In this document: one piece after another, positions 1 to 6,139 of the stretch
How the letters are laid out: the number at the start of each line of letters is the position of its first letter
Position numbering within the stretch: position 1 is the stretch's first letter
Assembly: GCA_936931335.1 (NCBI GenBank)
Contig: CAKZIH010000146.1
Span: 1 to 6,139 of the forward strand
Length of the DNA stretch: 6,139 nt
Source of the DNA: an uncultured Nostocoides sp.
GTDB taxonomy: Bacteria; Actinomycetota; Actinomycetes; Actinomycetales; Dermatophilaceae
Direction of reading: 5' to 3'
The notes under the pieces: model-generated
What the model was told of the DNA's origin: nothing
What the model saw: the letters and a program-made list of their open reading frames with translations, nothing else
Database searches by the model: none
Position numbers and translations under genes: made by a program

Positions 1-536
1 GCAGTGCGCACCTGAGCGCGTGGCAGCAGCGGGGACGCACGCCCCATACCGTGATCGATCTCGACTACCGGCCGATGTTCTGGCGCACTCAGGACGAGGC
101 GACCCGGGCGGCCGGTGAGGCGCTCGCCGCCAGTTCCGTTGCCATCGGCAATTTGCTCGAATGCGAAGTGGCCGTAGGCGAAAGCGACCCGGACCGAGCG
201 GCCCGCGCGCTGCTGGATCGCGGCGTGGACCTGGCCATCATCAAGCGGGGCCCACGGGGGGCGCTGGCGGTGACGGCCCAGGAGCGGGTGGAGGTGCCCG
301 GGTTCGCGGCACCGGTGGTCAACGGCCTCGGCGCCGGCGATGCCTTCGGCGGCGCGGTCTGCCACGGGCTGCTCGCCGGGTGGCCCTTGGAGCGCATCCT
401 GCGCTTCGCGTGTGCGGCTGGAGCCGTGGTGGCCGGTCACCTGGAATGCTCGGGGGCAATGCCCGACGAGGCGAGTGTGGAGCGATTCCTGGCGGCGGAC
501 CGGCAGCGCAGCGAGAGCGAAGGAGCGGCCCGATGA
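1..536 (+). CDS. iolC: 5-dehydro-2-deoxygluconokinase, C-terminal part (5' end outside window)
   Basis: This is a PfkB-family sugar kinase that phosphorylates 5-dehydro-2-deoxy-D-gluconate (DKG) with ATP in cytosolic myo-inositol breakdown. The reading frame is open from base 3 through the window edge to the TGA at 534-536, so about 177 C-terminal residues of a family usually near 320 aa are present. The GTG at 51 is internal, because the family-typical stretch HTVIDLDYRPMFW crosses it. The PfkB signature 2 is clear as NGLGAGDAFGG, with the catalytic-base Asp codon at 339-341 and the GAGD anion hole. An upstream IIKRGPRGALAV strand fits the nucleotide-binding half. The last four bases overlap the iolB start (ATGA), which implies co-transcription and translational coupling. 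The assignment rests on the DLDYRPMFW motif, typical of IolC rather than ribokinase or fructokinase, and on the adjacent iolB. Nothing looks broken in the visible part. Confidence 0.9.
   Translation, partial: SAHLSAWQQRGRTPHTVIDLDYRPMFWRTQDEATRAAGEALAASSVAIGNLLECEVAVGESDPDRAARALLDRGVDLAIIKRGPRGALAVTAQERVEVPGFAAPVVNGLGAGDAFGGAVCHGLLAGWPLERILRFACAAGAVVAGHLECSGAMPDEASVERFLAADRQRSESEGAAR
519..525 (+). promoter_or_regulatory. Ribosome binding site for iolB
   Basis: GAAGGAG lies inside the last codons of iolC, seven bases before the ATG at 533. It fixes the iolB start at that ATG, although the same frame is open much further upstream through iolC. Confidence 0.75.
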
Positions 537-1441
537 GCATCGGCGTAGACAACACCGACTGGGTCCGACTGGCCGGTCGCAGCGGCGCCGACGGCTGGGA
601 CGTGGCGATCGGCCCGGAGGCGAACTGGCGGCATACCGGCTTGCTGGTGGCCAGCCTCGAGGCGGGCGCGGAACGCACGCTCGACTTGGCCGACCGGGAA
701 GCCGTGGTGGTGCCACTCTCCGGCGGCGTCCGGGTCAGCGCCGCGGCGCCGGACGGCACGGACCATTCGGTGCGGCTGGCGGGCCGGGAGTCGGTATGGA
801 CGGGGGCCACCGATGTCGCCTATGTCCCGGCGCGTTCGCGCCTCACCCTGCGCGCCGAGGCGCAGGTATGCCGGGTGGCCGTCTGCCTGGCTGCCGGCGC
901 CGAGTCGACCGCTGCCGCGGCGCGGTCGCTGACTCGCCTGCCCGCGGCGGAGGTGCCCGTGGAACGCCGTGGCGCCGGGATCGCCTCGCGCCTGGTGCGC
1001 AATTTCGGCGTCCCGGGCGTGCTGGACGCCGACCGGATCATCGCCTGCGAGGTGATTACCCCCGCCGGCAACTGGTCCTCCTGGCCGCCGCACAAGCACG
1101 ACCAGGAACGGCCCGGGGTGGAAACCGAGCTGGAGGAGATCTACTACTTCCAGACGCGCTCGGTGGCGCCGCAGGTCAGCGATCCCGTTGGCTACCAACG
1201 GGTTTATGGCAGCGACGAGCGCCCGATCGATGTGCTCGCCGAGGTCCGCACCGACGATGTAGTCCTGGTGCCGCATGGTTGGCACGGCCCGGCGATGGCC
1301 ACCCCGGACGCCGACCTGTACTACCTGAATGTGATGGCCGGCCCCGGGCCGGAGCGCGCCTGGCTTATTTGTGACGACCCGGCGCACGCCTGGGTCCGCC
1401 AGGCCTGGCCGGACCTGCCCGTCGATCCGCGCCTCGCTTGA
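533..1441 (+). CDS. iolB: 5-deoxy-glucuronate isomerase
   Basis: IolB converts 5-deoxy-D-glucuronate to 5-dehydro-2-deoxy-D-gluconate, the substrate of the upstream kinase IolC. The 302-aa product matches the usual length of this KduI/IolB bicupin family. The C-terminal cupin carries the expected metal-site pattern: His187 and His189 in PPHKHD, the acidic run ETELEEIYYFQ (residues 197-206) supplying a Glu ligand, and the VPHGWHGP segment with His248 and His251. YYLNVMAGP and the C-terminal DDPAHAWVRQAW are also IolB-typical. The start at 533 is chosen because GAAGGAG sits seven bases upstream and the ATG overlaps the iolC stop. The frame extends back to 161, but that part is only a shadow of iolC. 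The stop codon falls inside the first of three tandem 15-bp units. Family and role are firm from motifs plus context. The exact ligand assignment is inferred from family knowledge. Confidence 0.95.
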   Translation: MSIGVDNTDWVRLAGRSGADGWDVAIGPEANWRHTGLLVASLEAGAERTLDLADREAVVVPLSGGVRVSAAAPDGTDHSVRLAGRESVWTGATDVAYVPARSRLTLRAEAQVCRVAVCLAAGAESTAAAARSLTRLPAAEVPVERRGAGIASRLVRNFGVPGVLDADRIIACEVITPAGNWSSWPPHKHDQERPGVETELEEIYYFQTRSVAPQVSDPVGYQRVYGSDERPIDVLAEVRTDDVVLVPHGWHGPAMATPDADLYYLNVMAGPGPERAWLICDDPAHAWVRQAWPDLPVDPRLA

Positions 1442-1477
1442 CCCTGACTCGCTTGACCCCCCCTCGCCTGGCCCCAT
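1433..1477 (+). repeat. Three tandem 15-bp units across the iolB stop codon
   Basis: The units are CTCGCTTGACCCTGA (1433-1447), CTCGCTTGACCCCCC (1448-1462) and CTCGCCTGGCCCCAT (1463-1477). The first 12 bases of units 1 and 2 are identical, and unit 3 differs from them at two of those 12. Unit 1 contains the iolB stop (TGA 1439-1441), and the period keeps the iolB frame. The repeats make up most of the iolB-iolA gap. Confidence 0.8.
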
Positions 1478-1480
1478 ACC
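1453..1480 (+). promoter_or_regulatory. Possible internal promoter upstream of iolA
   Basis: TTGACC at 1453-1458 is a good -35 match. Sixteen bases later CATACC (1475-1480) is only a partial -10 match, lacking the conserved final T. If used, the start point would be near 1487, exactly at an in-frame ATG. The assignment is weak and based on spacing alone. Confidence 0.25.
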
Positions 1481-1504
1481 GCCACAATGTCCATACCCAC
1501 TAGC

Positions 1505-1510
1505 AAGGAG
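1505..1510 (+). promoter_or_regulatory. Ribosome binding site that sets the iolA start
   Basis: AAGGAG ends six bases before the GTG at 1517. The in-frame ATG at 1487 has no purine-rich sequence before it, so the GTG is the better initiation codon. Confidence 0.75.
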
Positions 1511-1516
1511 CAGTTC

Positions 1517-3019
<1,503 letters not shown>

Positions 3020-3040
3020 GCCCGCGTCGCTGCTTGCTGG

Positions 3041-3081
3041 CCGCCGCCGCTCCCGCGCCACGTGCGTGGGGTCGGCGGCGG
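3041..3081 (+). terminator. GC-rich hairpin after iolA, probable terminator
   Basis: CCGCCGCCG (3041-3049) is perfectly complementary to CGGCGGCGG (3073-3081). An inner CCAC (3058-3061) and GTGG (3066-3069) can pair inside the loop. The hairpin begins 21 bases after the iolA stop and is followed only by GTTTGG-like sequence rather than a run of T. It therefore resembles the U-poor hairpins common downstream of actinobacterial operons. It separates the iol genes from the regulator gene. Confidence 0.55.
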
Positions 3082-3091
3082 TTTGGCGTCC

Positions 3092-3097
3092 TAGGCT
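3092..3097 (+). promoter_or_regulatory. Likely -10 box for leaderless regulator mRNA
   Basis: TAGGCT fits the actinobacterial TAnnnT -10 pattern. Six bases follow before the GTG at 3104, so +1 falls on the start codon. No Shine-Dalgarno-like sequence and no convincing -35 are visible. Confidence 0.45.
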
Positions 3098-3103
3098 GAT
3101 CCG

Positions 3104-4255
3104 GTGACTTCGGCTCAGGCGCCCATCCCGAGCCTGCGGGCCGGTAGCAGCCATCGCATCCGCGATATCGCGGAGCAGGCTGGTCTGAGCGAAACCACCG
3201 TCGACCGGGTGGTGCATGCCCGTGCGGGCGTCAGCGCGCGGGCGATCCGGCAGGTGGAGGAGGCGATCCGCGACCTCGACCGGCAGGCGACGCAATCGCG
3301 ACTGGGAGCGCGCACCCTGCTGATCGACCTGGTGATGTCCGCCCCGAAGCACGTCAGTGGGGTGGTCCGGGAGGCTCTGGAGGCGCACCTGGCCGAGCTG
3401 CATCTGGCAACCGTCCGGACCCGCTTTCACTTGCGGGAGAACGCAACCACGACTGAACTCGCCGGCATCCTGGATGGCATTGGCCGCCGGGGCCGTCCGA
3501 GCCATGGGGTCCTGCTCACCGGCCCGGATGCGCCCGAGATCGCGGACGCGGTGGGCCGGTTGGTGGAACGGCGCGTCCCGGTGATCACCCTCGGTAGCGA
3601 CATCCGCGGGTGCGGGCGCACGGCATACGTCGGGCCGGATGAGGTGTCGGCGGGGGCGAGTGCGGCATACCTGCTCGCCGGCTGGCTGGAGGCGACGCCG
3701 GGGGCGGTGCTGGTGGCGACGGATCGTGATCCGGCTAGCGCGGAACGCGAGCGGCTCGCGGCATTCTGGGAGACGCTGGCGCACCTGGACCCGGCCCGGG
3801 AGGTCGTGGAGATCAGCGGCATCGAGACCCCCAAGGCCGCCGGATCGAATGTCGCCGGATCGGATGCCGCCACGGATGGGCCGGATGCCGACGCTGGCGA
3901 ACCGGATGCGTCTACGTCGGCGTCGGTCGCCGACCTGCTGGCGACCCGGACCGATGTCGGTGGCGTCTACGCGACCGCTGGCGGCCACCGCAAGATTCTC
4001 GCGGCGCTCGCGGCCGCCGGAGTGGCACCGCGCGCCTTCCTCGCCCACGGTCTGGACCCAGACACCGAAGACCTGCTCCGCAGCGGAGCCCTGAGCGCGG
4101 TGCTGCATCACGATGTCGAGGCAGATGTGCGCCACGGGCTGACCGAGCTCTTCCGCTGGCATTCGCTGCTGCCGGGGACAGCGACCACGTGGGCCGCGCC
4201 AGTGCTGGTGGTAACCCGGTACAACATTCCACCCCGGCTACGGTCGGGCACATGA
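3104..4255 (+). CDS. LacI-family transcriptional regulator with sugar-binding-type sensor domain
   Basis: This 383-aa protein starts with a LacI-type HTH: HRIRDIAEQAGLSETTVDRVV (residues 17-37) covers the first two helices, and the third helix region runs to about residue 60. The remainder is a periplasmic-binding-protein-like effector domain, with TGPDAPEIADAV, VPVITLGSD, TAYVGPDEVSAGASAAYLL and a C-terminal VLVVTRYNIPPRL ending. This matches the LacI subgroup whose sensor resembles sugar ABC-transporter binding proteins. The length is above the usual 330-350 aa because of an Asp/Ala/Gly-rich segment at about residues 243-274, before VADLLATRTDVGGVYAT. The GTG start has no ribosome binding site but a TAGGCT box six bases upstream, suggesting a leaderless mRNA. 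The stop overlaps the next gene by ATGA. Its position beside iolCBA suggests control of inositol or related polyol use, which is inference only because no operator was identified. Confidence 0.88.
   Translation: MTSAQAPIPSLRAGSSHRIRDIAEQAGLSETTVDRVVHARAGVSARAIRQVEEAIRDLDRQATQSRLGARTLLIDLVMSAPKHVSGVVREALEAHLAELHLATVRTRFHLRENATTTELAGILDGIGRRGRPSHGVLLTGPDAPEIADAVGRLVERRVPVITLGSDIRGCGRTAYVGPDEVSAGASAAYLLAGWLEATPGAVLVATDRDPASAERERLAAFWETLAHLDPAREVVEISGIETPKAAGSNVAGSDAATDGPDADAGEPDASTSASVADLLATRTDVGGVYATAGGHRKILAALAAAGVAPRAFLAHGLDPDTEDLLRSGALSAVLHHDVEADVRHGLTELFRWHSLLPGTATTWAAPVLVVTRYNIPPRLRSGT
3830..3925 (+). repeat. Repeat-derived Asp/Ala/Gly-rich segment inside the LacI regulator
   Basis: Two adjacent 15-bp units, GCCGGATCGAATGTC (3839-3853) and GCCGGATCGGATGCC (3854-3868), are followed by CGGATG-containing pieces, including CCGGATGC at 3881-3888 and 3902-3909. 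All stay in frame and encode an Asp/Ala/Gly-rich stretch, roughly residues 243-274, with no hydrophobic core. It reads as a disordered surface linker that grew by slippage. Confidence 0.65.
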
Positions 4256-5295
4256 TGGAACTGCCCACCTCCCGAATCCCCGACCCCGCGGACGCCCCGG
4301 TGCTGCGCTGGGGACTGCTCGGCACGGGCTGGATCGCCGCCAAGTTCGCGGCGTCGCTGACCGCGCATACCGCCCAGCGCATCGTGGCCGTCGGCTCCCG
4401 CAACCAGGAGAGCGCCGACCGCTTCGCGCGTGAGGTGGGGGCGGACGCGGCATACGGCTCGTATGAGGCCCTGGTGGCCGCCCCGGATATCGACGTCATC
4501 TATATCGCCACCCCGCACCACCTGCACCACGCGCACGCGTTGTTGGCGATCGAGGCGGGCAAGCATGTGCTCATCGAGAAGCCGATCGCGGTCTCGCATC
4601 GCGAGGCGCAGGAGATCGCCGCGACGGCGCAGCGCGCGGGGGTCTTTGCGATGGAGGCGCTGTGGACGCTCTTCACCCCCAAGTACGACGTGATCCGCCA
4701 GCTGCTGCCGCGCCTCGAGGTGGAGACCGTGCTCGCCGACATGGGCGAATATTTCGCGCCCGAGCACCGGATCTTCGACGCCGAGCTGGCGGGCGGCCCG
4801 CTCTTCGACCTGGGCGCCTATCCGCTGAGCCTGGCGCTGTGGGCGCTCGGGTCAGCGACGGCGGTGGCCGCGGCCGGCACCCCCGCTGCGAATGGCATCA
4901 ACGGTCAGTTGGCCATCACCCTGCAGGCCGAGCGCGGCCTGGCGGCGCTGCACTGTTCGATCCTTGGCGAGACCCCGACCACCGCCACGCTCGCGGGGCC
5001 GGACGCCACGCTGCGTCTCGACGGGCCCTTCTATCAACCCGGCGGGTTCACCGTGACCACCCGGGCGGGACAGCGCCTGCGGTATGACGAACCCACCTCC
5101 GCCCACGAGGGCGGCCTCTGTTTCGAAGCGGCCGAGGTGGCCCGCCGCATCACCGCCGGTGAACTCGACTCGCCGCTGCGCCCGCTGGCCGACTCGGTGG
5201 AGTTGCTGCGAGTGATGGACCTGATCCGCCACCAGGTCGGCATCGCCAACCCCTCCTCTCAACCCCGGGGCGTCACCGGGTCACCGGGGCGATGA
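4252..5295 (+). CDS. Gfo/Idh/MocA-family NAD(P)-dependent oxidoreductase, substrate unknown
   Basis: The 347-aa product has the two-domain Gfo/Idh/MocA layout. The N-terminal Rossmann fold has GLLGTGWIA (Gly24-x-Gly26-x-x-Ala29), then VIYIATPHHLHHAHALLAI and the catalytic-type EKPIAVS motif (Glu109-Lys110-Pro111). The substrate half begins with MEALWTLFTPKYDVI and has GGPLFDLGAYPLSLALWALG, where Asp186 and Tyr190 occupy the usual D-x-G-x-H/Y position. These features resemble the dihydrodiol dehydrogenase-like branch more than classical IolG, which normally carries a His-containing motif here. The start is the ATG at 4252, which overlaps the regulator stop as ATGA. The next codon is also ATG, and the open frame back to GTG 4189 lies inside the regulator. 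No strong ribosome site is seen, so coupling is likely. A TACGGT at 4239-4244 could alternatively drive a short transcript. Oxidation or reduction of an inositol isomer or related sugar is plausible from context but unproven. Confidence 0.88.
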   Translation: MMELPTSRIPDPADAPVLRWGLLGTGWIAAKFAASLTAHTAQRIVAVGSRNQESADRFAREVGADAAYGSYEALVAAPDIDVIYIATPHHLHHAHALLAIEAGKHVLIEKPIAVSHREAQEIAATAQRAGVFAMEALWTLFTPKYDVIRQLLPRLEVETVLADMGEYFAPEHRIFDAELAGGPLFDLGAYPLSLALWALGSATAVAAAGTPAANGINGQLAITLQAERGLAALHCSILGETPTTATLAGPDATLRLDGPFYQPGGFTVTTRAGQRLRYDEPTSAHEGGLCFEAAEVARRITAGELDSPLRPLADSVELLRVMDLIRHQVGIANPSSQPRGVTGSPGR

Positions 5296-5299
5296 CGCC
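5269..5299. terminator. Inverted repeat spanning the oxidoreductase stop, possible terminator between convergent genes
   Basis: GGCGTCA (5269-5275) pairs with TGACGCC (5293-5299). Inside, CCGG (5276-5279) can pair with CCGG (5284-5287) around a GTCA loop, leaving an unpaired GGCGA on one side. The structure includes the TGA at 5293-5295 and lies just before the end of the convergent regulator gene. No T-run follows on either strand, so termination is only a possibility. Confidence 0.35.
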
Positions 5300-5326
5300 G
5301 AGGGCCTGACACAGAAGTCCCGAATG

Positions 5327-6094
5327 TCAGCCGAGTGCCCGGGCGAGCTCGATGCGGCTCCCGACCCCGGCCAGTTCCTTCAGCGCGTGAATGTCCTTCT
5401 GAACCAAGCGGACCGAGACCGATAGTCGCGCAGCGATGGCGGTGTCGGTGAGTCCGTTGACCATGCAGGTCAGCACCTCGAGTAATCGGGTGTTGGTGTC
5501 GTTGACCGGCAGAGTCGGAATGCGGCGACCCGCCTTCAGCAACCCACGGAGCAACTGCGTGACCGTCTCGAGGATCTCGCGGTCTCGGGTTGTCCACATC
5601 GTGCCTTCACCGGTCTCCAGGCGCGGCCCGGGGAAGACGAGGCGGCTGTGGTCAGTCACGATCATTCCCATCCGCACGGGTGCGACGACGAGCTGGCGAG
5701 TGTGCATGCTGGTCAGGGGCAGCAAGGGGTACTGCTGGCAGGTCACCTCGTTGACGATGCGGTCCATGACGACACCGCGTCGATAAGCCAGGGCATTGAG
5801 AGCGGTGGTCTGCCCGGTGGCGTCGAAGCGGTCGCGGGGGGTGGCATTGACGACCGAAGTACGCGTGCCGCGCGCCAAGCTCGCCAGGGCGGCCTCGGCC
5901 TGGGCGCGACCGCGGGCCACCAGGGTGACCTGACGCGTTCTGGTGTCCGCGGGGACCGAGGTCAGGCGAAGGAGCTGTGCACGAATCTCCTCACCGCGGT
6001 CTGCTAGATCGGCGAGGTCGGCGGCCGGGGGGTATTGCGGATGGGCGAATTCGCCCGGAGGCTGCGGCAGGCGGGCGCTGGGAAGTGCGCTCAT
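5327..6094 (-). CDS. LuxR-type HTH regulator, TrmB-like sensor region without N-terminal winged helix
   Basis: This 255-aa protein ends in a LuxR/GerE-type HTH, about residues 201-255. It contains LLEVLTCMVNGLTDTAIAAR, a recognition-helix region VSVRLVQKDIHALKEL, and GSRIELARALG. Before it lies a helical stretch (about 24-70) and an alpha/beta region with ALAYRRGVVMDRIV, QLVVAPVRMGMIVTDHSRLVF and MWTTRDREILETVTQLL. This resembles the phospholipase-D-like sensor of actinobacterial TrmB/LuxR fusion regulators. Those are usually about 320 aa and begin with a winged helix, which is absent here. The first residues are Pro/Ala-rich instead, and an in-frame stop at 6128-6130 rules out a longer N-terminus. 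ATG 6094 is preferred because AGGGAG lies six bases upstream. GTG 6109 would add five residues. The gene is convergent with the oxidoreductase, 31 bases apart. Its targets and ligand cannot be told from the sequence, and a link to inositol is not indicated. Confidence 0.8.
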   Translation of the reverse strand: MSALPSARLPQPPGEFAHPQYPPAADLADLADRGEEIRAQLLRLTSVPADTRTRQVTLVARGRAQAEAALASLARGTRTSVVNATPRDRFDATGQTTALNALAYRRGVVMDRIVNEVTCQQYPLLPLTSMHTRQLVVAPVRMGMIVTDHSRLVFPGPRLETGEGTMWTTRDREILETVTQLLRGLLKAGRRIPTLPVNDTNTRLLEVLTCMVNGLTDTAIAARLSVSVRLVQKDIHALKELAGVGSRIELARALG

Positions 6095-6100
6095 CGAAGT

Positions 6101-6106
6101 CTCCCT
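6101..6106 (-). promoter_or_regulatory. Ribosome binding site for the LuxR-type regulator
   Basis: AGGGAG on the minus strand lies six bases before the ATG whose first base is 6094. This favours that ATG over the in-frame GTG at 6109. Confidence 0.65.
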
Positions 6107-6115
6107 CACAGACGT

Positions 6116-6126
6116 CGGTGATACCG
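6116..6126. promoter_or_regulatory. Short palindrome upstream of the LuxR-type gene, possible operator
   Basis: CGGT-GAT-ACCG is an interrupted palindrome 22 bases upstream of the likely start codon, and GACGTC (6111-6116) lies next to it. Either could be a regulator site, but short palindromes are common in GC-rich DNA and no promoter boxes were recognised nearby. Confidence 0.2.
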
Positions 6127-6139
6127 GTCAGTGTGCCCC

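Noticed and set aside
161..532. Upstream extension of the iolB frame back to base 161
   Set aside because: The extension translates to Arg/Gly-rich nonsense inside iolC. The ATG at 533 has a good ribosome binding site and gives the normal IolB length.
3059..3064. CACGTG as a LacI-type operator before the regulator gene
   Set aside because: The palindrome is only six bases, its flanks do not continue the symmetry, and it sits in the loop region of the GC-rich hairpin, which explains it better.
4189..4251. Earlier GTG start for the Gfo/Idh/MocA oxidoreductase
   Set aside because: It would add 21 residues without similarity to the family and would overlap the regulator gene by 67 bases. The ATGA overlap at 4252 is the usual arrangement.
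5436..6007. Plus-strand open frames opposite the LuxR-type regulator
   Set aside because: They are antisense to a gene with a clear HTH domain and ribosome site, and they have no recognisable motif or start signal.

Overview
The window is from a high-GC, densely packed bacterial genome. The G/C-rich codon third positions, GTG starts, short gene gaps and TAnnnT-type leaderless start signals point to an actinobacterium. I cannot name the genus from the sequence alone. There are no RNA genes, insertion sequences, CRISPR arrays or phage genes.

Region 1 (1-3019, + strand) is the end of a myo-inositol catabolism operon. It holds the 3' half of iolC (5-dehydro-2-deoxygluconokinase), then iolB (5-deoxy-glucuronate isomerase) overlapping it by an ATGA, then a CoA-acylating (methyl)malonate-semialdehyde dehydrogenase (iolA/mmsA). 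IolB makes 5-dehydro-2-deoxygluconate and IolC phosphorylates it. An aldolase outside the window splits the product to DHAP and malonate semialdehyde, which IolA converts to acetyl-CoA. The iolB-iolA gap holds three tandem 15-bp units, the first containing the iolB stop codon, plus a possible internal promoter. A GC-rich hairpin follows iolA.

Region 2 (3104-5295, + strand) is a two-gene unit. A LacI-family regulator with a sugar-type sensor domain appears to start on a leaderless GTG and carries an unusual Asp/Ala/Gly-rich insertion. A Gfo/Idh/MocA-family NAD(P)-dependent oxidoreductase overlaps it by ATGA. The regulator is a reasonable candidate for control of the inositol genes, but no operator could be assigned. 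The oxidoreductase lacks the usual IolG active-site pattern, so its substrate is open.

Region 3 (5327-6094, - strand) is convergent. It encodes a 255-aa LuxR-type HTH regulator resembling the large actinobacterial TrmB-like/LuxR fusion regulators but lacking the N-terminal winged helix. It looks unrelated to inositol metabolism.

This is mainly a conventional catabolic locus, and I found no convincing undescribed system. The points most worth a second look are the repeats at the iolB stop, the two possible iolA starts, the repeat-built linker in the LacI regulator, the shortened LuxR regulator, and strong over-representation of the hexamer CATACC/GGTATG.
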